A stretch of DNA of 64,000 bases from Closterium sp. Naga37s-1 (Eukaryota; Streptophyta; Zygnematophyceae; Desmidiales; Closteriaceae), in contig CANJKZ010000473.1 of the NCBI GenBank assembly GCA_947471745.1, positions 67,001-131,000 on the forward strand. Direction: 5' to 3'. Numbering within the stretch: the stretch's first letter is position 1; the number at the start of each line of letters is the position of its first letter. The notes beneath the pieces are model-generated. The model had not been told where the DNA came from, did not search any database, and saw only the letters and a list, made by a program, of their open reading frames with translations. Below are positions 12,501-24,797 of the stretch, one piece after another. The translations under genes and the position numbers were made by a program.

Positions 12501-15262
12501 ATCACCCCGCTTTATTCTCCCGCTTTCCATCACCCCGCCCCATTCTCCCTCTTTCCATCACCCCGTTCCATTCTCCCGCTTTCCATCACCCCGCCCCATT
12601 CTCCCGCTTTCCATCACCCCGCCCCATTCCCCCTCTTTCCATCACCCAGCCCCATTCTCCCGCTTTCCATCACCCCGCCCCATTCCCCCTCTTTCCATCA
12701 CCCCGCACCATTCTCCCGCTTTCCATAACCCCGCCCCATTCTCCCGCTTCCCATCACCCCGCCTCATTCTCCCGCTTTCCATCACCCCGCCCCATTCTCC
12801 CTCTTCCCATCACTCCGCTCCATTCTCCCGCTTTCCATCACCCCGCCTTAACCTCCCTCCTTCCATCACCCCGCCCCATTCTCCCTCTTTCCATCACCCC
12901 GCCCCATTCTCCCACTTTCCATCACCCCGCCCCGTTCTCCCGCTTCCCATCACCCCGCCCCGTTCTCCCGCTTTCCATCACCCCGCCCCATTCTTCCGCT
13001 TCCCATCACCCCGCCCCGTTCTCCCGCTTTCCATCACCCCGCCCCGTTCTCCCGCTTTCCATCACCCCGCCCCCTTCTCCCTCTTTCCATCACCCCGCCC
13101 CATTCTCCCGCTTTCCATCACCCCGCCCCATTCTCCCGTTTTCCATCACCACGCCCCATTCTCCCGCTTTCCATCACCTCGCCCCGTTCTCCCGCTTCCC
13201 ATCACCCCGCCCCGTTCTCCCGCTTTCCATCACCCCGCCCCGTTCTCCCGCTTTCCATCACCCCGCCCCGTTCTCCCTCTTTCCATCACCCCGCCCCATT
13301 CTCCCGCTTTCCATCACCCCGCCCCATTCTCCCGCTTTCCATCACCCCGCCCCTTCTCCCTCTTTCCATCACCCCGCCCCATTTTCCCGCTTTCCATCAC
13401 CCCGCCCCATTCTCCCGCTTTCCATCACCCCGCCCCATTCTCTCGCTTTCCATCACCCTGCCCCATTCTCCCGCTTTCCATCACCCCGCCCCATTCTCCC
13501 CCTTTCCATCACCCCGCCCCATTCTCCCGCTTTCCATCACCCCGCCCCATTCTCCCTCTTTCCATCACCCCGCCCAATCCTCCCGCTTTCCACCACCCCG
13601 CCCCATTTTCCCGCTTCCCATCACCCAGCCCCGTTCTCCCTCTTTCCATCACCCCGCCCCATTCTCCCGCTTTCCATCACCCCGCCCCATTCTCCCGCTT
13701 TCCGTCACCCCACCCCATTCTCCCGCTTTCCATCACCCCGCCCCATTCTCCCGCTCTCCATCACCCCGCCCCATTCTCCCGCTTTCCATCACCCCACCCC
13801 ATTCTCCCGCTTTCCATCACCCCGCCCCATTCTCCCTCTTTCCATCACCCCGCCCCATTCTCCCGCTTTCCATCACCCCGCCCCATTCTCCCGCTTTCCA
13901 TCACCCTGCCCCATTCTCCCGCTTTCCATCACCCCGCCCCAGTCTCCCTCATTCCATCACCCCGCCCCATTCTCCCACCCCGCCTTAACCTCCCTCCTTC
14001 CATCACCCCGCCCCATTCTCCCTTTTTCCATCACCCCGCCCCATTCTCCCACTTTCCATCACCCCGCCCCGTTCTCCCGCTTTCCATCACCCCGCCCCAT
14101 TCTCCCTCTTTCCATCACCCCGCCCCATTCTCCCGCTTTCCATCACCCCGCCCCATTCTCCCGCTTTCCATCACCCCGCCCCTTCTCCCTCTTTCCATCA
14201 CCCCGCCCCATTCTCCCGCTTTCCATCACCCCGCCCCATTCTCCCGCTTTCCATCACCCCGCCCCATTCTCTCGCTTTCCATCACCCCGCCCCATTCTCC
14301 CGCTTTCCATCACCCCGCCCCATTCTCCCTCTTTCCATCACCCCGCCCCATTCTCCTGCTTCCCATCACCCCGCCCCGTTCTCCCGCTTTTCATCACCCC
14401 GCCCCGTTCTCCCGCTTTCCATCACCCAGCCCCATTCTCCCTCTTTCCATCACCCCGCCCCATTCTCCCGCTTTCCATCACCCCGCCCCATTCTCCCGCT
14501 TTCCATCAGCCCGCCCCATTCTCCCACTTTCTAGCACCCCGCCCCATTCTCCATCTTTCCATCACTCCGGCCCATTCTCCCGCTTCCATCACCCCGCCCA
14601 ATTCTCCCGCTTTGCATCACCCCGCCCCATTCTCCCTCTTTCCATCACCTCGCCCCATTCTCCCTCTTTCCATTGCCCCGCCCAATTCTCCCGCTTTCTA
14701 TCACCCCGCCCCATTCTCACGCTTTCCATCACCCCGCCCCATTCTCCCTCTTTCCATCACCCTGCCCCATTCTCCCGCTTTCCATCACCCCGCCCCATTC
14801 TCCCGCTTCCCATCACCCCGCCCCATTCTCCCGCTTTCCATCACCTCGCCCCTTTCTCCCGCTTTCCATCGCCCCGCCCCATTCTCCCGCTTTCCATCAC
14901 CCCGCCCCGTTCTCCCTCTTTCCATCACCCCGCCCCATTCTCCCGCTTTCCATCACCCCGCCCCATTCTCCCGCTTTCCATCACCCCGCCTCATTCTCTC
15001 GCTTTCCATCACCCCGCCCCATTCTCCCGCTTTCCATCACCCCGCCCCATTCTCCCCCTTTCCATCACCCCGCCCCATTCTCCCGCTTTCCATCACCCCG
15101 CCCCATTCTCCCGCTTTCCATCACCCCGCCCCATTCTTTCGCTTTCCATCACCCCACCCCATTCTCCCGCTTCCCATCACCCCGCCCCATTCTTTCGCTT
15201 TCCATCACCCCGCCCCATTCTCCCGCTTCCCATCACCCTGCCCCATTCTCCCGCTTTCCATC
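9550..15262 (+). repeat. 28-bp minisatellite, C-rich strand on plus
   Basis: About 200 tandem copies of a 28-bp unit (core CTCCCGCTTTCCATCACC plus a C-rich remainder). Variants include CCCTC for CCCGC, GTTC for ATTC, and single-base deletions. The unit has no stop in any frame, and because 28 is not a multiple of three an open frame cycles through all three readings every 84 bases. This creates an apparent frame of nearly 2000 codons that is not a gene. Rare variants recur together about 1.42 kb apart (near 12145 and 13565), showing block duplications inside the array. It ends by running directly into the 184-bp satellite. Confidence 0.95.
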
Positions 15263-17426
15263 AAAGTGATGCGTTCGGTAGTCTGGTCCGTATGCGCACC
15301 TATAATGGGCATACTACGCATAGGTCAGGCGCTCAAATTTTGAGAACAACATGGAACGAAATGGAAACACTTGTTGTGGATGTGGAAAATAGTATAATCT
15401 AGTGGACTAGCGTAAAAGAAGAGGCATCCAATGCAGTGGACCAGTCAATGTGATGCGTTGGGTAGTCTGGTCAGTATGCGCACCTATAATGGGCGTACCA
15501 CGTAGAATTCAGGCGCTCAAATTCTGAAAACCACATGGAACGAAATGGAAACACTTTTTGTGGATGCAAAAAATAGTGTAATCTAGTGGACTAGCGCAAA
15601 AGAAGAGGCATCCAATGCAGTGGACCAGTCAAAGTGATGCGTTGGGCAGTTTGGTCAGTATGCGCACCAATAATGGGCGTACCACGCAGAGTTCAGGCGC
15701 TCAAATTTTGAGAACCACATGGAACGAAATGAAAACAATAATTGTGGATGCGGAAAATAGTCTAATCTAGTGGACCAGCACAAAAGAAGAGGCATCCAAT
15801 GCAGTGGACGAGTCAAAGTGATTCGTTGGGCAGTCTAATTAGTATGCGCACCTATAATGGGCGTACCAGGCAGAGTTCAGGCGCTCAAATTTTGAGAACC
15901 ACATGGAACGAAGAGGGAAAAAATGTTGTGGATGTGGAAAATAGTCTAAACTAGTGGACTAGCACAAAAAAAGAGGCATCCAATGCAGTGGACTAGTCAA
16001 AGTGATGCGTTGGGCAGTCTGGTCAGTATGCGCACCTATTATGGGCGTATCAGGCAGAGTTGAGGAGCTCAAAATTTGAGAACCACATGGAACAAAATGG
16101 AACAAATTGTTGTGGATGTGGAAAATAGTCTAACCTAGTGGACTAGCACAAAAGAAGAGGCATACAATGCAGTGGACCAGTCTAAGTGATGCGTTGGGCA
16201 GTCTGGTCAGTATGCGCACAAATAATGGGCGTACCACGCATGGTTCAGACACTCAAATTTTGAGAACCACATGGAACGAAATGGAAACACTTGTTGTGGA
16301 TGCGTAAAATAGTCAAATCTAGTGGACTAGTTCAAAAGAAGAGGCATCCAATGCAGTGGACCAGTCAAAGCGATGCGTTGGGCAGTCTGGTCAGTATGCG
16401 AACCTATAATGGGCGTACCACGCAAAGTTCAGGCGCTCAAATTTTGAGAACCACATGGAACGAGATGGAAACAATTGTTGTCGATGCAGAAAATATTTTA
16501 ATCTAGTGGACTAGCACAAAAGAAGAGGCATCCAATGCAGTGGACCACTCAAAGTGATGCGTTGGGCAGTCTGGTCAGTATGCGCACCTATAATGGGCGT
16601 ACCAGCAGAGTTCAGGCGCTCAAATTTTGGCAACCATATGGAACGAAGTGGAACAGATTGATGTGGATGTAGAAAATAGTTTAATCTAGTGGAATAGCAC
16701 AAAAGAAGAGGCATCCAATGCAGTGAACCAGTCAAAGTGATGCGTTGGGCAGTCTGGTCTGCATGCGCACCTATTATGGGCATACCACGCAGAGTTCAGG
16801 CGCTCAAAGTTTGAGAACCACATGGAACGAAATGGAAACACTTGTTGTGGATGTGGAAAATAGTCTAATCTAGTGGACTAGCACAAAAGAAGAGGCATCC
16901 GATGCAGTGGACCAGTCAAAGTGATGCGTTGGGCAGTCTGGTCAGTATGCGCACCTATAATGGGCGTACCAGGCATAGTTCAGGAGCTCAAATTTTGAGA
17001 ACCACATGGAACGAAATGAAAACACTTGTTGTGGATGTGGAAAATGGTCTAATCTAGTGGACTAGCACAAAACAAGAGGCATCCGATGCAGTGGACCAGT
17101 CAAAGTGATGCGTTGGGCAGTCTGGTCAGTATGCGCACCTATAATGGGCGTACCAGACATAGTTCAGGCGCTCAAATTTTGAGAACCACATGGAACGAAA
17201 TGGAAACGCTTGTTGTGGATGTGGAAAATATTCCAATCTAGTGGACTAGCACAAATCAAGAGGCATCCGATGCAGTGGACCAGTCAAAGAGATGCGTTGG
17301 GCAGTCTGGTCAGTATGCGCACCTATAATGGGCGTACCACGCATAGTTCAGTCGCTCAAATTTCAAGAACCACATGGAACGAAATGGAAACACTTGTTGT
17401 GGATGTGGAAAATATTCCAATCTAGT
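15263..17426 (+). repeat. 184-bp satellite array
   Basis: Nearly twelve head-to-tail units, with the landmark GTGATGCGTTGGG recurring every 184 bp or so from 15267 to 17290. Each unit contains an ATCTAGTGGACTAG segment. It is flanked on both sides by the 28-bp minisatellite in opposite orientations. No coding potential is seen. Confidence 0.93.
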
Positions 17427-20400
17427 GGGGCGGGGTGATGGTAAGCGGGAGAATGAGGCGGGGTGATGGAAAGCGGGAGAATGGGGCGGGGTGATAGAAA
17501 GCGGGAGAATGGGGCGGGGTGATGGAAAACGAGAGAATGGGGCGGGGTGCTGGAAAGCGGGAGAATGGGGCGGGGTGATGGAAAGCGGGAGAATAGGGCG
17601 GGGTGCTGTAAAGCGGGAGAATGGGGCGGGGTGATGGAAAGCGGGAGAATGGGGCGGGGTGATGGAAAGCGGGAGAATGGGGTCGGGGTGATGGAAAGCG
17701 GGAGTATGGGGCAGGGTTATGGAAAGAGGGAGAATGGGGCGGGGTGATGGAAAGCGGGAGAATGGGGCGGGGTGATGGAATGAGGGAGAATGGGGCGGGG
17801 TGATGGAATGCGGGAGAATGGGGCGGGGTGATGGAAAGCGGGAGAATGGGGCGGGGTGAAGGAAAGCGGGAGAACGGGGCGGGGTGATGGAATGAGGGAG
17901 AATGGGGCGGGGTAATGGAAAGTGGGAGAATGGGGCGGGGTTATGGAAAGAGGGAGAATGGAACGGGGTGATGGAAAGAGGGAGAATGGGGCGGGGTGAT
18001 GGAAAGCGGGAGAATGGGGCGGGGTGATGGAAAGCGGGAGAATGGGGCGGGGTGATGGAAAGCGGGAGAATGGGGCGGGGTGATGGAAAGCGGGAGAATG
18101 GGGCGGGTGATGGAAAGCGGGAGAATGGGGCGGGGTGATGGAAAGAGGGAGAGGGGGGCGGGGTGATGGAAAGCGGGAGAATGGGGCGGGGTGATGGAAA
18201 GCGGGAGAATGCGGCGGGGTGCTGGAAAGCAGGAGAATGGGGTGGGGTGATGGAAAGCGGGTGAATGAGGCGGGGTGATGGAAAGCGGGAGAATGGGGCA
18301 GGGTGATGGAAAGCGGGAGAATGGGGCGGGGTGATGGAAAGAGGGAGAATGGGGCGGGGTGATGGAAAGAGGGAGAATGGGGCGGCTGATGGAAAGAGGG
18401 AGAATGGAGCGGGGTGATGGAAAGCGGGAGAATGGGGCGGGTTGATGGAAAGAGGGAGAATGGGGCGGGGTGATGGAAAGCGGGAGAATGGGGCGGGGTG
18501 ATGGAATGAGGGAGAATGGGGCGGGGTGATGGAAAGCGGGAGAATGGGGCGGGGTGATGGAAAGCGGGAGAATGGGGCGGGGTTATGGAAAGAGAGAGAA
18601 TGGAGCGGGGTGATGGAAAGAGGGAGAATGGGGCGGGGTGATGGAAAGCAAGAGAATGGGGCGGGGTGATGGAAAGCTAGAGAATGGGGCGGGGTGCTGG
18701 AAAGCGGGAGAATGGGGCGGGGTGATGGAAGGAGGGAGAATGGGGCGGGGTGATGGAAAGCGGGAGAATGGGGCGGGGTGATGGAAAGCGGGAGAATGGG
18801 GCGGGGTGATGGAAAGCGGGAGAATGGGGCGGGGTGATGGAAAGCGGGAGAAAGGGGCGGGGTGATGGAAGGAGGGAGAATGGGGCGGGGTGATGGAAAG
18901 CGGGAGAATGGGGCGGGGTGATGGAAGGCGGGAGAATGGGGCGGGGTGATGGAAAGCGGGAGAATGGGGCGGGGTGACGGAAAGCGGGAGAATGGGGCGG
19001 GGTGATGGAAAGCGGGAGAATGGGGCGGGGTGATGGAAATCGGGAGAATGGGGCGGGGTGATAGAAAGCGGGAGAATGGGGCGGGGTGATGGAAGAAGGG
19101 AGTATGGGGCGGGGAGATGGAAGGAGGGAGAATGGGGCGGGGTGATGGAAGGAGGGAGAATGGGGCGGGGTGATGGAAAGCGGGAGAATGGGGCGGGGTG
19201 ATGGAAAGCGGGAGAATGGGGCGGGGTGATGGAAAGCGGAAGAATGGGGCGGGGTGATGGAAAGCGGGAGAAAGGGGCGGGGTGATGGAAAGCGGGAGAA
19301 TGGGGCGGGGTGATGGAAAGCGGAAGAATGGGGCGGGGTGATGGAAACCGGGAGAATGGGGCGGGGTGATGGAAAGAGGGAGAATGGGGCGGGTGATGGA
19401 AAGCGGGAGAATGGGGCGGGGTGATGGAAAGCGGGAGAATGGGGCGGGGTGATGGAAAGCGGGAGAATGGGGCGGGGTGATGGAAAGCGGGAGAATGGGG
19501 CGGGGTGATGGAAAGCGGGAGAATGGGGCGGGGTTATGGAAAGAGGGAGAATGGGGCGGGGTGATGGAAAGAGGGAGAATGGGGCAGGGTGATGGAAAGA
19601 GGGAGAATTGGGCGGGGTGATGGAAAGCGGGAGAATGGGGCGGGGTGATGAAAAGAGGGAGAATGGGTCGGGGTGATGGAAAGAGGGAGAATGGGGCGGG
19701 GTGATGGAAAGAGGGAGAATGGGGCGGGGTGATGGAAAGCGGGAGAATGGGGCGGGGTGATGGAAAGCGGGAGAATGGGGCGGGGTGATGGAAATCGGGA
19801 GAATGGGGCGGGGTGATAGAAAGCGGGAGAATGGGGCGGGGTGATGGAAGAAGGGAGTATGGGGCGGGGAGATGGAAGGAGGGAGAATGGGGCGGGGTGA
19901 TGGAAGGAGGGAGAATGGGGCGGGGTGATGGAAAGCGGGAGAATGGGGCGGGGTGATGGAAAGCGGGAGAATGGGGCGGGGTGATGGAAAGCGGAAGAAT
20001 GGGGCGGGGTGATGGAAAGCGGGAGAAAGGGGCGGGGTGATGGAAAGCGGGAGAATGGGGCGGGGTGATGGAAAGCGGAAGAATGGGGCGGGGTGATGGA
20101 AACCGGGAGAATGGGGCGGGGTGATGGAAAGAGGGAGAATGGGGCGGGTGATGGAAAGCGGGAGAATGGGGCGGGGTGATGGAAAGCGGGAGAATGGGGC
20201 GGGGTGATGGAAAGCGGGAGAATGGGGCGGGGTGATGGAAAGCGGGAGAATGGGGCGGGGTGATGGAAAGCGGGAGAATGGGGCGGGGTTATGGAAAGAG
20301 GGAGAATGGGGCGGGGTGATGGAAAGAGGGAGAATGGGGCGGGGTGATGGAAAGAGGGAGAATTGGGCGGGGTGATGGAAAGCGGGAGAATGGGGCGGGG

Positions 20401-23400
20401 TGATGAAAAGAGGGAGAATGGGTCGGGGTGATGGAAAGAGGGAGAATGGGGCGGGGTGATGGAAAGAGGGAGAATGGGGCGGGGTGATGGAAAGCGGGAG
20501 AATAGGCCGGGGTGATGGAAAGCGGGAGAATGGGGCGGGTTATGGAAAGCGGGGCAGTGGGGCGGGGTGATGGAAAGAGGGAGAATGGGGCGGGGTGATG
20601 TAAAGAGGGAGAATGGGGCGGGGTGATGGAAAGCCGGAGAATGGGGCGGGGTGATGGAAAACGGGAGAATGGGCGGGGTGATGGAAAGCGGGAGAATGGG
20701 GCGGGTGATGGCAAGCGGGAGAATGGAGCTGGGTGATGGAAAGAGGGAGAATGGGGCGGGGTGATGGAAAGCGGGAGAATGGGGCGGGGTGATGGAAAGC
20801 GGGAGAATGGGGCGGGGTGATGGAAAGCGGGGGAATGGGGCGGGGTGATGGAAAGCGGGAGAATGGGGTGGGGTGATGGAAAGCGGGAGAGTGGGGCGGG
20901 GTGATGGAAAGCGGGAGAATGGCACGGGGTGCTGGAAAGCGGGAGAATGCGGCGGGGTGATGGAAAGCGGGAGAATGGGGCGGGGTGCTGGAAAGCGGGA
21001 GAATGGGGCGGGGTTATAGAAAGCGGGAGAATGGGGCGGGGTGATGGAAAGCAGGAGAATGGGGCGGGGTGATGGAAAGCAGGAGAATGGGGCGGGGTTA
21101 TGGAAAGAGGGAGAATGGGGCGGGGTGATGGAATGAGGGAGATTGGGGCGGGGTGATGGAAAGAGGGAGAATGGTGCGGGGTGATGGAAAGCGGGAGAAT
21201 GGGGCGGGGTGATGGAAAGAGGGAGAATGGGGCGGGGTGATGGAAAGAGGGAGAGGCGGGGTGATGGAAAGCAGGAGAATGGGGCGGGGTGATGGAAAGC
21301 GGGAGAATGGGGCGGGGTGATGGAAAGCGGGAGAATGGGGCGGGTGATGGAAAGCGGGAGACTGGGGCGGGGTGATAGAAAGAGGGAGAATGGGGCGGGG
21401 TGACGGAAAGCGGGAGACTGGGGCGGGGTGATGGAAAGCGGGAGAATGGGGCGGGTGATGGAAATCGGGTCTATGGGGCGGGGTGATGGAAAGAGGGAGA
21501 ATGGGGCGGGGTGATGGAAAGCGGGAGCATGGGGCGGGGTGATGGAAAGCGGGAGAATGGGGCGGGGTGATGGAAAGCGGGAGAATGGGGCGGGGTGATG
21601 GAAAGCGGGAGAATGGAACGGGGTGCTGGAAAGCGGGAGAATGTGGCGGGGTGATGGAAAGCGGGAGAATATGGCGGGGTGCTGGAAAGCGGGAGAATGG
21701 GGCAGGGTGATGGAAAGCGGGAGAATGGGGCGGGGTGACGGAAAGCGGGAGAATGGGGCGGGGTTATGGAAAGCGGGAGAATGGGGCGGGGTTATGGAAA
21801 TCGGGAGAATGGGGCGAGGTTATGGAAAGCAGGAGAATGGGGCGGGATGATGGAAAGCGGGAGAATGGGTCGGGGTGATGGAAAGCGGGAGAATTGGGCG
21901 GGGTTATGGAAAGAGGGAGAATGGGGCGGGGTGATGGAAAGAGGGAGAATGGGGCGGGGTGATAAAAAGAGGGAGAATGGGGCCGGGTGATGGAAAGCGG
22001 AAGAATGGTGCGGGGTGATAGAAAGAGGGAGAATGGGCAGGGTGATGGAAAGAGGGAAAATGGGGCGGGGTGATGGAAAGAGGGAGAATGGGGCGGGGTG
22101 ATGGAAAGCGGGAGAATGGGGCGGGGTGATGGAAAGCGGGAGAATGGGGCGGGTGATGGAAAGCGGGAGAATGGGGCGGGGTGATGGAAAGCAGGAGAAT
22201 GGGGCGGGTTGATGGAAAGCGGGAGAATGGGGCGGGTGATGGAAAGCGGGAGAATGGGGCGGGGTGATGGAAAGAGGGAGAATGGGGCGGGGTGATGGAA
22301 AGCAGGAGAATGGGGCGGGGTGATGGAAAGCGGGAGAATGGGGCGGGGTGATGGAAAGCGGGAGAATGGGGCGGGGTGATGGAAAGCGGGAGAATGGAAA
22401 GGGGTGCTGGAAAGCGGGAGAATGTGGCGGGGTGATGGAAAACGGGAGAATATGGCGGGGTGCTGGAAAGCTGGAGAATGGGGCAGGGTGATGGAAAGCG
22501 GGAGAATGGGGCGGGGTGACGGAAAGCGGGAGAATGGGGCGGGGTTATGGAAAGCGGGAGAATGGGGCGGGGTTATGGAAAGCGGGAGAATGGGGCGGGG
22601 TTATGGAAAGCGGGAGAATGGGGCGGGGTGATGGAAAGCGGGAGAATGGGGCGGGGTGATGGAAAGCGGGAGAATTGGGCGGGGTTATGGAAAGAGGGAG
22701 AATGGGGCGGGGTGATGGAAAGAGGGAGAATGGGGCGGGGTGATAAAAAGAGGGAGAATGGGGCAAGGTGATGGAAAGCGGAAGAATGGGGCGGGGTGAT
22801 GTAAAGAGGGAGAATGGGGCGGGGTGATGGAAAGAGGGAGAATGGGGCGGGGTGATGGAAAGAGGGAGAATGGGGCGGGGTGATGGAAAGCGGGAGAATG
22901 GGGCGGGGTGATGGAAAGCGGGAGAATGGGGCGGGGTGATGGAAAGCGGGAGAATGGGGCGGGGTGATGGAAAGCGGGAGAATGGTGCGGGGTGATGGAA
23001 ATCGGGAGAATGGGGCGGGGTGATAGAAAGCGGGAGAATGGGGCGGGGTGATGGAAGAAGGGAGTATGGGGCGGGGAGATGGAAGGAGGGAGAATGGGGC
23101 GGGGTGATGGAAGGAGGGAGAATGGGGCGAGGTGATGGAAAGCGGGAGAATGGGGCGGGGTGATGGAAAGCGGGAGAATGGGGCGGGGTGATGGAAAGCG
23201 GGAGAATGGGGCGGGGTGATGGAAAGCGGGAGAATGGGGCGGGGTGATGGAAAGCGGAAGAATGGGGCGGGGTGATGGAAAGCGGGAGAATGGGGCGGGG
23301 TGATGGAAAGCGGGAGAATGGGGCGGGGTGATGGAAAGCGGGAGAATGGGGCGGGGTGATAGGAGGGAGAATGGGGCGGGGTGATGAAAAGCGGGAGAAT

Positions 23401-24530
23401 GGGGCGGGGTGATGGAAAGCGGGAGAATGGGGTGGGTGATGGAAAGCGGGGGAATGGGGCGGGGTGATGGAAAGAGGGAGGGTGATGGAAAGAGGGAGAA
23501 TGGGGCGGGGTGATGGAAAGCGGGAGAATGGGGCGGGGTGATGGAAAACGGGAGAATGGGCGGGGTGATGGAAAGCGGGAGAATGGGGCGGGTGATGGCA
23601 AGCGGGAAAATGGAGCTGGGTGATGGAAAGAGGGAGAATGGGGCGGGGTGATGGAAAGCGGGAGAATGGGGCAGGGTGATGGAAAGCGGGAGAATGGGGC
23701 GGGGTGATGGAAAGCGGGGGAATGGGGCGGGGTGATGGAAAGCGGGAGAATGGGGTGGGGTGATGGAAAGCGGAAGAATGGGGCGGGGTGATGGAAAGCG
23801 GGAGAATGGGGCGGGGTGCTGGAAAGCGGGGAAATGGGGCGGGGTTATAGAAAGCGGGAGAATGGGGCGGGGTGATGGAAAGCGGGAGAATGGGGCGGGG
23901 TGATGGAAAGCGGGAGAATGGAGCGGGGTTATGGAAAGAGGGAGAATGGGGCGGGGTGATGGAATGAGGGAGATTGGGGCGGGGTGTTGGAAAGCGGGAG
24001 AATGGGGCAGGGTGATGGAAAGCGGGAGAATGGGGCGGGGTGATGGAAAGCGGGAGAATGGGGCGGGTGATGGAAAGCGGGAGACTGGGGCGGGGTGATG
24101 GAAAGCGGGAGAATGGGGCGGGTGATGGAAAGCGGGAGACTGGGGCGGGGTGATGGAAAGAGGGAGAATGGGGCGGGGTGACGGAAAGCGGGAGACTGGG
24201 GCGGGGTGATGGAAAGCAGGAGAACGGGGCGGGGTGATGGAAAGCAGGAGAATGGGGCGGGTGATGAAAAGCAGGAGAATGGGGCGGGGTGATGGAAAGA
24301 GGGAGAATGGGGCGGGGTGATGGAAAGAGGGAGAATGGGGCGGGGTGATGGGAAGCGGGAGAATGGGGCGGGGTGATGGAAAGCAGGAGAATGGGGCGGG
24401 TGATAGAAACCGGGAGAATGGGGCGGGGTGATGGAAAGAGGGAGAATGGGGCGGGGTGATGGAAAGCGGGAGAATGGGGCAGGGTGATGGAAAGCGGGAG
24501 AATGGGGCGGGGTGATGGAAAGCGGGAGAC
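17427..24530 (-). repeat. 28-bp minisatellite, inverted orientation
   Basis: About 250 copies of the family at 9550-15262, now with the G-rich strand on plus (GGGGCGGGG and GGG runs in each unit). Blocks are duplicated within the array. A rare-variant block near 19031 recurs near 19786 (755 bp away) and again near 23000, and one near 21600 recurs near 22380. Long open frames on the minus strand are the same artefact as in the C-rich arm. The right end abuts a truncated LTR. Confidence 0.95.
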
Positions 24531-24756
24531 AAACGACAAAATAGAAACCGCGCGCGAGACACAAACGACCGCGTAACACGCGTCTAGCGATAACTCGCTA
24601 TTGACTCGACACACACACTCGACATCATGACTCAACATTCACACACAATTATAAGCATGAAATATATATTATCCCATGCCCTCATACCATTCCATACACA
24701 CACACATTCACGACACGGACAACAAGCCGAGTGCAAACCGTAGGGTTGCACCAACA
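24531..24756 (-). repeat. Truncated 3' LTR of copia element 2
   Basis: Matches the last part of the right LTR (about 28522-28747), apart from a one-base indel near 24711. Roughly 590 bp of the LTR is missing, and the remnant begins directly after a 28-bp repeat unit. The exact left edge is uncertain by a few bases because of local AAACGAC repetition. Confidence 0.88.
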
Positions 24757-24767
24757 AACTCCCCCTC
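24757..24767 (-). other. Polypurine tract of copia element 2
   Basis: The coding strand reads GAGGGGGAGTT against the LTR, identical to the tract of element 1. Confidence 0.85.
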
Positions 24768-24797
24768 GGATTGTTGGCCTTAGGATATGTTGCTCTC

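Noticed and set aside
9503-15343. A nearly 2000-codon open frame rich in Pro, His and Ser, and similar long frames on minus at 19534-20925, 22545-24638 and 28622-31523
   Set aside because: They are translations of the 28-bp minisatellite, which is stop-free in every frame of that strand. The 84-base period is the unit read in three frames. There is no domain, no conserved start and no splice structure.
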